Positions 1 to 8,991 of a stretch of 64,000 nucleotides of DNA are shown one piece after another; position 1 is the stretch's first letter, and each line of letters starts with the position of its first letter. The notes under the pieces are model-generated. The model saw nothing but the letters and a program-made list of their open reading frames with translations, did no database searches and had not been told where the DNA came from. Origin of the DNA: Neorhizobium sp. NCHU2750. Its GTDB lineage: Bacteria > Pseudomonadota > Alphaproteobacteria > Rhizobiales > Rhizobiaceae. A program made the position numbers and the translations under genes. The stretch lies in NCBI RefSeq assembly GCF_003597675.1, contig NZ_CP030827.1:2232001-2296000 (forward strand). Direction: 5' to 3'.

Positions 1-1805
1 GGCTCGACCGGATTGCCTTCCTCGTCCTTCATGAAGTGAAGGCCCATCATCATCATCCGGGCAACCCAGAAGAAGATGATGTCGAAACCGGTGACCAGCA
101 CGTTGGTCGGATAGTAGCGTGCCACTTCCGGCGTCTTGTCTGGCCAGCCGAGCGTCGAGAAGGGCCAGAGCGCCGACGAAAACCAAGTGTCGAGCACGTC
201 TTCGTCGCGGGTCAGGATTTCGCCCGGCTCGAAGTTTTCAAGCTTCTCCTGCACCCAGGCCTTCCACGGGCCTTCATGCGCCAGATAGTGCTGGACAGCG
301 GCTTCAAGCGCCTCTTCTTCCGTCTTTTCGACGAAGCACTGGCCGTCCGGACCATACCAGGCCGGAATCTGGTGTCCCCACCAGAGCTGGCGCGAAATGC
401 ACCAAGGCTCGATATTTTCCATCCATTCGAAATAGGTCTTGTCCCAGTTCTTCGGCACGAAGTTGGTGCGGCCTTCGCGTACAGAGGCGATTGCCGGCTC
501 TGCCAGGGTCTTGGCATCGGCAAACCACTGGTCGGTCAGCATCGGCTCGATGACGACGCCGGAGCGGTCGCCGAACGGCTGCATGATCTTTTTCTTCTCG
601 ACGTAAGGAATGTCGTTGCCTTCGGCATCCCTGACCGTGACGGCAAGCCCCTCGGCATTGATCGCCTCGATGATCTTGGCGCGGGCAACCATGCGGTCGA
701 GACCGCGATATTCTTCCGGAACGAGGTTGATCTCGTCGACGTCGCTCTCGCTTGGCAATTCGCCCGACCTGGTAATGGCGGCGGCCCGTGCGGCGCATTC
801 GGCATAGCTGTCGCCATCGGCACGCATCGCAGCAACCGTATCCATCAGGCGGTAGAGCGGGATCCTGTTGCGCTTGGCGACCTGATAGTCATTGAAGTCA
901 TGCGCGCCGGTGATCTTCACCGCACCCGAACCGAAGGTCGGATCCGGATATTCGTCGGCAATGATCGGGATCAGACGCCGATGTTCCTTCGGCCCGACCG
1001 GGATTTCGCAGAGCTTGCCGACGATTGGAGCATAGCGTTCATCCGACGGATGAACGGCGACCGCACCATCGCCCAGCATGGTTTCCGGACGCGTCGTGGC
1101 GATCGAGATATAGTTGCGCTCTTCCGACAGGACGACGTTTCCGTCGGCGTCCTTCTCGACATAGGTATAGGTCTCGCCGCCGGCCAGCGGGTACTTGAAG
1201 TGCCACATATGGCCGTCGACTTCGCGGCTTTCGACCTCGAGGTCGGAAATCGCCGTCTCGAATTTCGGGTCCCAGTTGACCAGACGCTTGCCGCGATAGA
1301 TCAAGCCTTCCTTGTAGAGCGAAACGAAGACTTCGAGCACGGCCTTTGACAGGCCCTCGTCCATCGTAAACCGCTCGCGCGACCAGTCGCAGGAAGCGCC
1401 GAGGCGTTTCAGCTGGTTGAAGATCAGCCCGCCGGATTCAGCCTTCCATTCCCATACCTTGTCGACAAAGGCGTCGCGCCCCATGTCGCGGCGGCCGGGC
1501 TGCTGGCGCTCGGCAAGCTGACGCTCGACGACCATCTGTGTCGCGATACCGGCATGGTCCATGCCCGGCTGCCACAGCACGTCCTTGCCGCGCATGCGCT
1601 CGAAGCGGACCATGATGTCCTGCAGCGTATTGTTGAGCGCGTGGCCCATATGCAGCGAGCCGGTAACGTTCGGCGGCGGGATCACGATGGTGAAGGTTTC
1701 CGCACCCGGCTTGGCATTGGCGCCGGCGCGGAATGCATCCGCATCGTCCCAGGCTTTTGCGATCTTCGGTTCGACGGCGGCGGAATCGTAGGTCTTCTCG
1801 AGCAT
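1..1805 (-). CDS. valS: Valine--tRNA ligase, partial (C-terminal part beyond window edge)
   Basis: Class I aminoacyl-tRNA synthetase that charges tRNA-Val in the cytoplasm. The reading frame starts at an ATG at 1805 and stays open to the window edge, giving about 601 of the roughly 950 residues usual for bacterial ValRS. The class I HIGH signature appears as HMGH at residues 52-55 within [15 protein letters not shown], which is diagnostic for ValRS. The frame ends in [19 protein letters not shown], so the KMSKS loop lies just outside the window. It is downstream of popZ on the same strand but separated by a strong terminator at 1871-1901, so it probably has its own promoter. The popZ-valS order is common in alphaproteobacteria. 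Identification is secure; only the 3' end is unseen. Confidence 0.97.
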   Translation of the reverse strand, partial: MLEKTYDSAAVEPKIAKAWDDADAFRAGANAKPGAETFTIVIPPPNVTGSLHMGHALNNTLQDIMVRFERMRGKDVLWQPGMDHAGIATQMVVERQLAERQQPGRRDMGRDAFVDKVWEWKAESGGLIFNQLKRLGASCDWSRERFTMDEGLSKAVLEVFVSLYKEGLIYRGKRLVNWDPKFETAISDLEVESREVDGHMWHFKYPLAGGETYTYVEKDADGNVVLSEERNYISIATTRPETMLGDGAVAVHPSDERYAPIVGKLCEIPVGPKEHRRLIPIIADEYPDPTFGSGAVKITGAHDFNDYQVAKRNRIPLYRLMDTVAAMRADGDSYAECAARAAAITRSGELPSESDVDEINLVPEEYRGLDRMVARAKIIEAINAEGLAVTVRDAEGNDIPYVEKKKIMQPFGDRSGVVIEPMLTDQWFADAKTLAEPAIASVREGRTNFVPKNWDKTYFEWMENIEPWCISRQLWWGHQIPAWYGPDGQCFVEKTEEEALEAAVQHYLAHEGPWKAWVQEKLENFEPGEILTRDEDVLDTWFSSALWPFSTLGWPDKTPEVARYYPTNVLVTGFDIIFFWVARMMMMGLHFMKDEEGNPVE

Positions 1806-1870
1806 TTCCTGACCCGTTTTTATTTCTGAATGAGATGCAGGGTTGTTAAAGACGTGGGGGGTGGCAAGTC

Positions 1871-1901
1871 AATAAAAAAGCCGCCCCGTTGCCGGAGCGG
1901 C
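1871..1901 (-). terminator. Rho-independent terminator after popZ
   Basis: On the minus strand a 9-bp stem (GCCGCTCCG pairing with CGGGGCGGC, one G-T pair) closes a GCAA tetraloop and is followed by a run of T residues (A-run at 1872-1879 on the plus strand). It lies 40 bases past the popZ stop codon and separates popZ from valS. Confidence 0.88.
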
Positions 1902-1939
1902 CATATTCATTGACACATGCGGCAGAATTAGCGGCCCAA

Positions 1940-2842
1940 TTACCTGCGGGGACCGCGGGCCACGCGCTCGATCTCTTCGCGCACGAGGCGCTCGACCAGC
2001 GTCGGCAGGTTGTCGTCCAGCCATTCCTGCAGCATCGGCCGCAGCATTTCCTGCGCCATGTCCTCGACCGAGCGGCGTTCAAGCCCGTCGAAAACCTCGG
2101 CGAGTTCGCCGAAGGACTTGGCCACCTGGGCACCAGCCGCCTCGGACAGAAGCCCGGCCATGGCGGACATCGAGGTGATCGCCGGCGCGGAAACCGGAGC
2201 AGAAGAGAGATCTGCGGAAACGGTCGGCTCAGCGACAGGCTCGGGAGATACGACGGCAGGCACAGGCGCGGAGACCGGCTCCTCTGCCGTCATCTCGACG
2301 GCAGCTGCCGGTTCCGTTGCGACAGACACCGGCTCTGGCAAGACCGCAGGCACGCTCTGCAGCGGTTCAACCAGCGCGGGGCGCAGCTCCGGCATGGGCA
2401 GCGAAACGATGGAAGCGGAGGTTTCGCGGAAAGGCGTCGGCTTTGCGAAATCCACCTCGGCAGCGCTTGGCTGCAACGGGGGTAGCCCGGCGTCCTCGTC
2501 GCGTGTCGTCGATCGTGAGGTCGCCATGTCCTGGTGTCGTGCAGAAGCGGCGCGAACGCGGGCCGCAACATCGGCAAGCGACATCGACTTCTCCGCGGGT
2601 GCGGAAACCACGGCAGTGGCAGCGACAGGCTCCGGCGCGCGCGGCAGGCCGGGATCATTGGCCACCATATCCGGTACGAAGGAGCCCTCGTCGAAATCCT
2701 CGATCTCGTCGTCGGCATAGGAGGATGACGCGTCGTGAAGCGCAGCCGCATCCGATGTCGGATCGTTGCTTTCGATGATCCTGCGGATCGATGCCAGGAT
2801 CTCCTCCATGGAGGGTTCACGCGCTACATTTGGCTGAGCCAT
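1940..2842 (-). CDS. popZ: Polar organizing protein PopZ family (DUF2497)
   Basis: 300-residue, acidic, Pro/Ala/Glu-rich protein with the PopZ layout. A short conserved N-terminal helix carries PSMEEILASIRRIIESND (residues 11-28). A long low-complexity spacer rich in P, A, V and E follows to about residue 235. The conserved C-terminal helices contain MLRPMLQEWLDDNLPTLVER, the self-assembly region. In Caulobacter, PopZ forms a cytoplasmic polar matrix that anchors ParB-parS and recruits cell-cycle factors; in Agrobacterium it marks the growth pole. The ATG at 2842 is the natural start because the family begins just ahead of the EEILASIRRII helix. The neighbour downstream is valS, as in many alphaproteobacteria. 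The spacer is disordered, so overall similarity to Caulobacter PopZ will be low outside the ends. Confidence 0.92.
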   Translation of the reverse strand: MAQPNVAREPSMEEILASIRRIIESNDPTSDAAALHDASSSYADDEIEDFDEGSFVPDMVANDPGLPRAPEPVAATAVVSAPAEKSMSLADVAARVRAASARHQDMATSRSTTRDEDAGLPPLQPSAAEVDFAKPTPFRETSASIVSLPMPELRPALVEPLQSVPAVLPEPVSVATEPAAAVEMTAEEPVSAPVPAVVSPEPVAEPTVSADLSSAPVSAPAITSMSAMAGLLSEAAGAQVAKSFGELAEVFDGLERRSVEDMAQEMLRPMLQEWLDDNLPTLVERLVREEIERVARGPRR

Positions 2843-3016
2843 TTCGTCCTCGTAATTGGCGAGTGCCTCTGGCCCGATGATCAGGGCCGAACTCGCTTTA
2901 CTGTAGGCGCTTGGCCGTCAGACACAATGAGACGCAAAGCGCGAGATGCGGCGATACACAGATTTTGCGCGCATCTGAGTCTCTCCCGCCACAGGCGAGC
3001 GGCTGAAATAGCGGGC

Positions 3017-3044
3017 AATAAAAAAGGAGGCGACCGGCGCCTCC
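3017..3044 (-). terminator. Rho-independent terminator after the pcm-like gene
   Basis: Minus-strand stem GGAGGCG / CGCCTCC (plus 3026-3032 and 3038-3044) with a 5-base loop, followed by T residues (plus-strand A-run 3017-3025). It ends the pcm-like transcript 29 bases after its stop codon. Confidence 0.85.
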
Positions 3045-3072
3045 CTGTTACGTCGCGTCAACCTGTCAGGCC

Positions 3073-3726
3073 TCAGAACACGAATTCCTTCGCCTTCACG
3101 AAGCCCGGCAAAGGCTTGATGGAGAGATTGAAACGGGAGCTTTCCGAAATCGCGCCATGCTCGCGAAGCAGCACCTTGGCCTGCGCCGCATTGCCGTAAC
3201 CGACGACGGCGACAAGCCGCCCGCCTTCGGAAAGCTGCTCGAGAAGCACCGAAGGCACTTCCTCGATCGCACCGTCGACGAAGATCAGCTCGTAGGGAGA
3301 AGACGCCGCATGCCCCTGCGCCATGTCGCCAGTGACGACCGTCACATTAGGACAGTTGAACGACGCCAGATTGGCGCGTGCCTGCTCGGCAAGGCTGGCA
3401 TCGACTTCAAGAGCAGTCACAGAACCGGCAAGCTGCGACAGCAGCGCCGCCACATAGCCGCTTCCGGCACCCAGAAGAAGAACACGGTCGTCCTTGGAAA
3501 TCTCTGCTGCCTGCAACAGCTTTGCCAGCGGCGATGCATCCATCATGTAACGGCCCGGAGCCAGCGCGATATCCGCATCGGCATAAGCCAGTGCCTTGAC
3601 CTTTTCCGGCACGAACGCCTCGCGCGGCACGGACAGGAAGGCCCGCAGAACGGAGTGCGACGTCACGTCAGTTGTCCGGATCTGGCTTTCCACCATCTTA
3701 ACCCGGGCGGCCTCGAAATCTATCAT
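3073..3726 (-). CDS. Protein-L-isoaspartate O-methyltransferase-like protein
   Basis: 217-residue cytoplasmic SAM-dependent methyltransferase of the Pcm/PIMT family, which repairs isoaspartyl residues in aged proteins. The SAM-binding glycine loop reads LLLGAGSGY, followed by ALEVDASLAEQA, the acidic residue that binds the ribose. The N-terminus IDFEAARVKMVESQIRTTDV is typical of the rhizobial branch. The canonical PIMT substrate motif (ISAPHM-like) is not seen; the equivalent stretch reads MMDASPLAKLLQ, so true PIMT activity is uncertain. I chose the ATG at 3726 because the conserved region begins there; a GTG at 3765 would add 13 unconserved residues. In other Rhizobiaceae a tolC gene commonly lies between this gene and popZ; here there are only about 230 non-coding bases. 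Confidence 0.8.
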   Translation of the reverse strand: MIDFEAARVKMVESQIRTTDVTSHSVLRAFLSVPREAFVPEKVKALAYADADIALAPGRYMMDASPLAKLLQAAEISKDDRVLLLGAGSGYVAALLSQLAGSVTALEVDASLAEQARANLASFNCPNVTVVTGDMAQGHAASSPYELIFVDGAIEEVPSVLLEQLSEGGRLVAVVGYGNAAQAKVLLREHGAISESSRFNLSIKPLPGFVKAKEFVF

Positions 3727-4167
3727 GTCCTGTGCCTCGAATACGGTCTCACGACTGCTCACCACCCGTCTTACTGGCGAGCGGCGGTGGTTTCAAGACA
3801 GCGCAGGCCCGCACAGGAAAAAACCCGTCCTGCGGCCGCCGCCGGCCATGAGCCAGGCCGTCCAGATGTCGCCAAAGCCTATCCCGGCGTGACACGAAAA
3901 CCTCTTCGCAAGCGCACAAGCGTCGCTGGCGGAGGTCACGATTCGACGCGAACCTGTCACGAAAGATATCAGTTGTTAACAGCAGAATAGCGATTTTTAA
4001 CCGCCGATAAACCATGATGAAAACAGGAATAATACAATAAAAACAATTTCTTATCGCAAAAAAGCAAATTCGGAGACCGCCGCGGCGCTGCGTCGCAGCA
4101 CAAGTTTATGCTTCCCATTTGCCACAGAAGCGACATAAACTCTGACAGTCAACGCAAGGAGGCAGAC
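3727..4167. other. 441-base intergenic region upstream of the pcm-like gene and a small ORF
   Basis: No convincing protein gene on either strand. The first 270 bases are GC-rich and the stretch around 3960-4075 is AT-rich (TTGTTAAC, ATTTTTAACC, AATAATACAATAAAAACAATTT), consistent with divergent promoters for the pcm-like gene and the 25-codon ORF at 4168. A short palindrome GCTGCGTCGCAGC lies near 4087-4099. The last bases carry the strong ribosome binding site AAGGAGG (4156-4162). Confidence 0.6.
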
Positions 4168-4245
4168 ATGGGACGTACTTACCCCCTCAATCTCCTGGTA
4201 GTCGGTGCAGCCTTTGTATTCGTGGTCTCGATGCTGTTCATCTAA
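4168..4245 (+). CDS. 25-residue single-pass membrane protein
   Basis: A 25-codon ORF that begins MGRTYPLNLLVVGAAF and ends in TAA. After a short positively charged head (MGRTYP) the rest is one hydrophobic helix, long enough for one membrane pass. The case for a real gene is the near-perfect ribosome binding site AAGGAGG, five bases before the ATG, and the coherent membrane-protein composition. It stands alone between the pcm-like gene and metF, with an imperfect hairpin after it at 4304-4339. No function can be assigned. From memory, very similar miniproteins occur in other Rhizobiaceae genomes, but this needs a search to confirm. It is too short for most gene callers. Confidence 0.68.
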   Translation: MGRTYPLNLLVVGAAFVFVVSMLFI

Positions 4246-4303
4246 GACCTGGGCTACCGGTCGTATCTTGCATCCATCAACGTTCGATATGATCCAACAT
4301 TTC

Positions 4304-4339
4304 GAAGAACGCACGTTCCCCTTGGAGCATGCGTTCTTC
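4304..4339. terminator. Inverted repeat between the small ORF and metF
   Basis: Perfect 10-bp arms GAAGAACGCA (4304-4313) and TGCGTTCTTC (4330-4339) around a 16-base loop. It lies between the convergent small membrane-protein gene and metF. There is no clean T-run, so it may act as a weak two-way terminator or 3'-end stabiliser. Confidence 0.4.
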
Positions 4340-4353
4340 TCAAAATGGAAGCG

Positions 4354-5247
4354 TCAGGCGGCAGCCACGGCCTTGGTGGCCTGCGGCTTGTAGCCGATAT
4401 TGTCGAGCACGGCGGAAACCAGCGGCGAGCGGTTCATCGTGTAGAGATGGATATGTGAGAAGCCGCGTCGGCCGAGATCCTCGATCTGCTCGGCGGCAAC
4501 CTCGGCCGCCACCTTTGCACGCTCTTCCGGCTTCTCGTCCAGGCCCTCGAATCGCGCATCGAGAAAACCCGGAACGGTGGCGCCGCAACGCTTGGAAAAC
4601 CGCTTGAGCTGCGTCAAGTTCTGGATCGGCATGATGCCCGGAATGACGGGCAGCGTGATGCCGGCGGCGGCGACCGCATCCATGTAGCGGGCAAATATTT
4701 CGTTATCGAAGAAGAATTGCGTCAGCGCCCGCGTGGCGCCGGCATCCGCCTTGCTCTTCAACACATCGATATCCGCCGACATGTCAGGGCTTTCCGGATG
4801 CTTTTCCGGATAGGCGGAAACCGAGATATCGAAATCGCCGTAATCCGCCAGAGCGCGGACCAGATCGGCGGTCTGGTTGAACCCTTCAGGATGCGGCGTG
4901 TAGGCGGTACCGATTCCGGCCGACGGATCGCCGCGCAATGCCACGATGCGGCGAACGCCTGCCGCTCGATATTCCTCGATCACGGCACGGACCTCGTCCT
5001 TCGAGGCATCGACGCAGGTCAGATGCGCGGCAGTCGGCATTTTCGTGCCGTCGATGATCTTTGTCACCGCAGCCAGCGTCGGCTCCTTGGTCGATCCGCC
5101 GGCGCCATAGGTCACCGTCACGAATTCCGGCTGAAAGAGCGACAGTTGCTCGACGGTTTCCCAGAGCTGCGCCTCCATCTCCTCCGACTTCGGGGGAAAG
5201 AACTCGAAGGAGATCTCGAACCGCTGGTCTTTTGTCTTGTCGTTCAT
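4354..5247 (-). CDS. metF: Methylenetetrahydrofolate reductase
   Basis: 297-residue flavoprotein that reduces 5,10-methylene-THF to 5-methyl-THF, the methyl donor used by MetH. The family pattern is clear: FEFFPPKSEEMEAQLWETV at the N-terminus, VTYGAGGST, LRGDPSAG, and FFDNEIFARYMD with IMPIQNLTQLKRF further on. Length matches bacterial MetF. The start is the ATG at 5247 with AGGAAGGG upstream; an in-frame upstream start would overlap the preceding gene by about 80 bases. It begins two bases after the stop codon of the ArsR-methyltransferase regulator, so the two are one translation-coupled operon. The operator at 6275-6296 therefore probably controls metF. The product feeds the MetH encoded at 28218-32000. 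Confidence 0.96.
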   Translation of the reverse strand: MNDKTKDQRFEISFEFFPPKSEEMEAQLWETVEQLSLFQPEFVTVTYGAGGSTKEPTLAAVTKIIDGTKMPTAAHLTCVDASKDEVRAVIEEYRAAGVRRIVALRGDPSAGIGTAYTPHPEGFNQTADLVRALADYGDFDISVSAYPEKHPESPDMSADIDVLKSKADAGATRALTQFFFDNEIFARYMDAVAAAGITLPVIPGIMPIQNLTQLKRFSKRCGATVPGFLDARFEGLDEKPEERAKVAAEVAAEQIEDLGRRGFSHIHLYTMNRSPLVSAVLDNIGYKPQATKAVAAA

Positions 5248-5249
5248 GA

Positions 5250-6254
5250 TCACCCTTCCTGGAGAACGGAAATAGCTGCTGCCGGTGGCGTATCGGCCAT
5301 CAGCATGCGGCGATCCCTCGCCAGCCATATTGTCACTGTCAGCCCGTCATCCTTGTCGGGCGCGATATCGATGGTCTTGTCGAGCTCAAGCCCGATCTTC
5401 TCCAGCCAGTCGCTGATCATCTCATGCGAGAATCCGAGACGGACATGCGCATGGTCCTCACGCAGATGCTCCATCTTGTGGGGCGCGAGGTCCACGATCA
5501 TCAACCGCCCGCCCGGCCGCAATATCCGCGCGGCTTCGGCAATGGCAAGCTCCGGCTGATCGAGGAAATGCAGCACCTGGTGGATCGTCACGAGATCGAA
5601 ATCCTGCCCCTCGAGCGGCAGGTTGAGAATATCGGCATGCCGGACCGACGCCTTCAGGATGCCCGCCTTGTCGAGATTGGCCCGCGCCACCGACAGCATG
5701 TCGCGGCTTGCATCCACCCCGATTGCCCGCCGATAGCGCGGCGCCAGCAGTTGCAGGATCCAGCCGGTACCGGTGCCCAGATCGAGCAGGCTGTCGATCG
5801 GCGCAGTCCCCACCAGCTTCAACAGCGCCTGCTCGACGGCAGCGTCGCTTGCATGCAGCCGGCGCAGCTCATCCCATTCGGAAGCATTGCGGCTGAAATA
5901 GGCCTGCGCTCGCTCGGCCCGCTGGCGCTTGACGGCGGAAAGCCGCTCTCCGTCGCGCAGCAGAACCGGATCGTCGGCCGCAGCCGTCGAAAGCAGCGTG
6001 CGCACCAGCGTCGCCCCTGCCCCATCCTGCTGGAGGCGGAAATAAGCCCAGGCGCCCTCCTGGTAGCGATCGATCAGCGCATCCTCGGCTAGAAGCTTCA
6101 GGTGGCGGGAAATACGGGGCTGTGACTGGCCGAGAATTTCGGTAAGATCGGTCACCGTCAGGTCGCCCCGCGAAAGAAGCGCAAGCAGGCGAAAACGCGT
6201 CGGTTCTCCAACGGTCTTGAGCACGTCTACGAGCGTATCGAGCGGTAGCGACAT
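5250..6254 (-). CDS. ArsR-family regulator fused to a SAM-methyltransferase domain (SahR-like)
   Basis: 334 residues in two parts. Residues about 1-90 are an ArsR winged helix: GEPTRFRLLALLSRGDLTV, then the recognition helix region QSQPRISRHLKLL. Residues about 110-310 are a class I methyltransferase fold with a glycine motif DLGTGTGWILQLL, an acidic ribose contact IGVDAS, and RILRPGGRLMIVDLAPH. The ArsR cysteine metal site is absent, so it is not an arsenic sensor. Proteins of this build next to metF or metH are proposed methionine-cycle regulators that sense S-adenosylhomocysteine or SAM. Here that is supported by the palindromic site in front of this gene (6275-6296) and its near copy in front of metH. 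Whether the domain methylates anything is unknown. Confidence 0.88.
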   Translation of the reverse strand: MSLPLDTLVDVLKTVGEPTRFRLLALLSRGDLTVTDLTEILGQSQPRISRHLKLLAEDALIDRYQEGAWAYFRLQQDGAGATLVRTLLSTAAADDPVLLRDGERLSAVKRQRAERAQAYFSRNASEWDELRRLHASDAAVEQALLKLVGTAPIDSLLDLGTGTGWILQLLAPRYRRAIGVDASRDMLSVARANLDKAGILKASVRHADILNLPLEGQDFDLVTIHQVLHFLDQPELAIAEAARILRPGGRLMIVDLAPHKMEHLREDHAHVRLGFSHEMISDWLEKIGLELDKTIDIAPDKDDGLTVTIWLARDRRMLMADTPPAAAISVLQEG

Positions 6255-6274
6255 TCAGCCATCCCTATAATCAA

Positions 6275-6296
6275 CATATAAAGATATCTTTATGTG
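6275..6296. promoter_or_regulatory. Palindromic operator upstream of the ArsR-metF operon
   Basis: A 22-bp site with a perfect 16-bp palindromic core ATAAAGATATCTTTAT (6278-6293), extended by CAY on the left and RTG on the right. It sits 21 bases upstream of the regulator start codon. A second copy, identical at 20 of 22 positions, precedes metH at 32033-32054. I infer that it binds the ArsR-methyltransferase protein and is autoregulatory. Confidence 0.85.
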
Positions 6297-6353
6297 ATTT
6301 AAGGTGCATTTGCAAGCTGTAACTCGTGGCTTATCCCTCTGAAAAACGACAAA

Positions 6354-6373
6354 GGGCGGCGTCGCCGCCACCC
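6354..6373 (-). terminator. Probable terminator hairpin after the chemoreceptor gene
   Basis: Minus-strand stem GGGTGGCG / CGCCGCCC (one G-T pair) with a GCGA tetraloop, followed by TTTGTCGTTTTT. It lies about 50 bases past the chemoreceptor stop codon. Confidence 0.65.
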
Positions 6374-6421
6374 TTCGCCTGCCTGATGATCTTGAGACGC
6401 CGGATCACGGCATCCTGGAAT

Positions 6422-8785
6422 TCAGAACTCCTGCCAGTCGTCGGTCGCAACAGCCGCAGCCGCACCACCCCTTGCGACACGAGCCGCAGGAGCGGACGAG
6501 CGCATTGCCTGCCCCTGCTGTGTAGCGACCCGACCTTGAGGTGTGCCCGCACGCATCTGGCCGGCAACCTTGCGCAAGCCGTCGGTGGGGCGGGAGCCGA
6601 GGGTGAAGCTGGAAATCAGCCCCTCGAGATTGCTGCTCTCCTGCGCAAGCCCCGCACCGGCCGCACTCATTTCTTCCACCATAGCGGCATTCTGCTGGGT
6701 AGCCTGGTCCATCTGGTTGATCGCGGTGTTGATTTCCGCCAGACCTACCGACTGCTCCTGCGCCGCCGTGGCGATCGCATCCATATGGCGATTGACCACC
6801 AGCACCAGCTCCGCGATCTGGGTCAAACCGTCGCCGGTATCGCTGACCAGCTTGACGCCCTCCCCGACAGCAACCGCGGAATTCGAGATCAACCCCTTGA
6901 TCTCCTTCGCAGCCGTGGCCGAGCGCTGCGCAAGCTCGCGCACTTCCTGTGCAACCACTGCAAAGCCCTTGCCCGCTTCGCCCGCACGTGCGGCCTCGAC
7001 GCCGGCGTTTAGCGCCAGAAGATTGGTCTGGAAGGCAATCTCGTCGATGACGCTGATGATCTGGCTGATCTGTTGAGAGGACTGTTCGATCCGCTCCATG
7101 GCAGCAACCGCATCGCGGACAACCTTGCCGGAGCGATCGGCCTTCGCCGTGGCATCGCGCACGACGTCGCGCGCTTCGCCGGTCCGCTTCGACGTATTGG
7201 TGACGTTGGAGGTAATCTGCTCGAGGGCGGCAGCCGTTTCTTCCAGCGATGCTGCCTGCTGTTCGGTGCGCTTGGAAAGCGTATCGGAGGCCGCGGAAAT
7301 CTCGTCGCTACCGCTTGTGACGGTCGAGACCGACTGCCCCACGCTGAGCAGCGTCGAGCGCAACTGACTGACCGAAGCGTTGAAGTCCCGGCGAAGCGCT
7401 TCGAACTGCGGCGCGAATTCCGCGTTGATTTCGCAGACCATGTCGCCGGATGCGAGACGCTTCAGCCCTTCGGCCAAAGAGCCTGTCGCCTGATTGAGGC
7501 GTTCTTCTGCATCGGCCTCGGCACGGCGCTGCGCTTCGATGCGTTGCTGCTCGGCGGTCAGGCGATCCGCCTCGGCCGACGCCTCAAGTTCGCGATTGCG
7601 AATTGCCGATTGGCGGAAAACCTCGACGGAGCGGGCCATGTTGCCGATCTCGTCCTTGCGCAGAGCGAACGGGATCGCGGCATTCGTATCGCCTTCCGCA
7701 AGCATGCTCATAGACTTGGTCAGCGCGCTGATGGGGGCGATGACGCGGCGCAGGACGACGGCGAAGACAACGGCGGCCAAGATCACGACGCCGGCAAGCA
7801 GTAGGCAATAGAAGATCATGTTGCCGAACGCCGCCGAAGCCGCATCGATGGCCGTCTGGTTCAACGTATTCATGGCAAGCAGCGCGACATCCGAGATGGT
7901 GCCCTGGCTGATCGTGCTGGCAGCAATCCAGTCGTCATAGGTGAGGTTCGGCGCATTGCCGGCGACCAGGCTCTTGATGGCCGCAGTCTGCATGGCAGCG
8001 AAACTGCCGCTGAAGAAGCCGTCATCCGCCTTGGCTGCCGCTGCTTTCAGCTCACTCGACACGGACGGATGATTGATGAGCACACGGACCTGAGCCCAGG
8101 CAAAGTTCGTCTTCGTTTCGGAAGCAAGCACATCGGTGACTTCGGCCGGCGACAATGGCTTGGCCGTTGCCGTTGCCTTGTTGACAGCCGTTCCGATGCC
8201 ACCGGAAGCCGCGCGGGCGGCCCACGCAGTCGCACGGATCTGAATAAGATCAACCAGTCTGTTGTCGAGCGAGCGGATTTTCGCCTCGGCGGAATTGGAG
8301 GCCTTCTCAAGCTGCGTCAGATAATCGTTGCCAAAGTTCATCCCCCGCGGGCTGACCGCCGGATCGCGCGATTCGAATGGCATGGCGAGCTGACGATCAA
8401 CCTCGGCACGCAGAGCAAGATTGCCGTCGGTGGCGGTCTTAAGCTGGCTCAACATCGGCGCCAATTCGCTGTCGTTGAGGTCTGCCATGGCGGCGACCAC
8501 TTCGGCCCAGCCCGCATCGACCTTGGAACGGTAGCTGTTCAGGGCCTGAATTGTGTTCTTGCCGCGCTCGATGCTCATCGACAGCGCCGTCGCAGTCTGG
8601 CCGCGTTCCTGGCGATAATTCACCAGCACATCGAACAACCCCTTATCGAGAACCGTCAGGCGCGCAACCTTGTCGAACACGACTCTGTTGTTGTAGGAAT
8701 GTTGCAGCGACGTGATGGACATAAAGGCCAGCAACAGGCTGACGACAGAAAAGGCGGTTATCAGTACATTTCTTAATGAAAACAT
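6422..8785 (-). CDS. Methyl-accepting chemotaxis protein
   Basis: 787-residue inner-membrane chemoreceptor. TM1 is at about residues 5-25, followed by a roughly 300-residue helical periplasmic sensor with the pattern [18 protein letters not shown]2 ([18 protein letters not shown]) is near 330, then two HAMP-like segments (one around [10 protein letters not shown], one around [13 protein letters not shown]). The cytoplasmic signalling domain has the invariant hairpin tip [20 protein letters not shown]. The C-terminus DDWQEF is a tethering pentapeptide of the kind that docks CheR/CheB. I prefer the ATG at 8785, which has AGAGG eight bases upstream; the ATG at 8809 would add eight residues without a good ribosome binding site. 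No chemotaxis operon is adjacent, so this is a stand-alone receptor; its ligand is not predictable. Confidence 0.93.
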   Translation of the reverse strand: MFSLRNVLITAFSVVSLLLAFMSITSLQHSYNNRVVFDKVARLTVLDKGLFDVLVNYRQERGQTATALSMSIERGKNTIQALNSYRSKVDAGWAEVVAAMADLNDSELAPMLSQLKTATDGNLALRAEVDRQLAMPFESRDPAVSPRGMNFGNDYLTQLEKASNSAEAKIRSLDNRLVDLIQIRATAWAARAASGGIGTAVNKATATAKPLSPAEVTDVLASETKTNFAWAQVRVLINHPSVSSELKAAAAKADDGFFSGSFAAMQTAAIKSLVAGNAPNLTYDDWIAASTISQGTISDVALLAMNTLNQTAIDAASAAFGNMIFYCLLLAGVVILAAVVFAVVLRRVIAPISALTKSMSMLAEGDTNAAIPFALRKDEIGNMARSVEVFRQSAIRNRELEASAEADRLTAEQQRIEAQRRAEADAEERLNQATGSLAEGLKRLASGDMVCEINAEFAPQFEALRRDFNASVSQLRSTLLSVGQSVSTVTSGSDEISAASDTLSKRTEQQAASLEETAAALEQITSNVTNTSKRTGEARDVVRDATAKADRSGKVVRDAVAAMERIEQSSQQISQIISVIDEIAFQTNLLALNAGVEAARAGEAGKGFAVVAQEVRELAQRSATAAKEIKGLISNSAVAVGEGVKLVSDTGDGLTQIAELVLVVNRHMDAIATAAQEQSVGLAEINTAINQMDQATQQNAAMVEEMSAAGAGLAQESSNLEGLISSFTLGSRPTDGLRKVAGQMRAGTPQGRVATQQGQAMRSSAPAARVARGGAAAAVATDDWQEF

Positions 8786-8935
8786 AGACTTGCCTCTAAT
8801 TTTCTTCATATATAATGAAAGATAATTTTCCCTTCGCGACTGTAGCGAGGCGCGTCTAACAAGCCGTTAATTTTAAATTTTCAAGCCCATTTGCGCAGAC
8901 AAATTGCCGCAGGCCGTCAATAGTAAGCTCAAACG

Positions 8936-8964
8936 CAAAAAGGCCCGGACGAGCCGGGCCTTTT
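8936..8964. terminator. Bidirectional rho-independent terminator downstream of ettA
   Basis: Stem AGGCCCGG / CCGGGCCT with a 5-base loop, flanked by A residues on the left and TTTT on the right, so it can end transcription on either strand. It lies 28 bases beyond the ettA stop codon. Confidence 0.88.
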
Positions 8965-8991
8965 GTAAAGCAAAGTTCCGAATTGGAGGCC

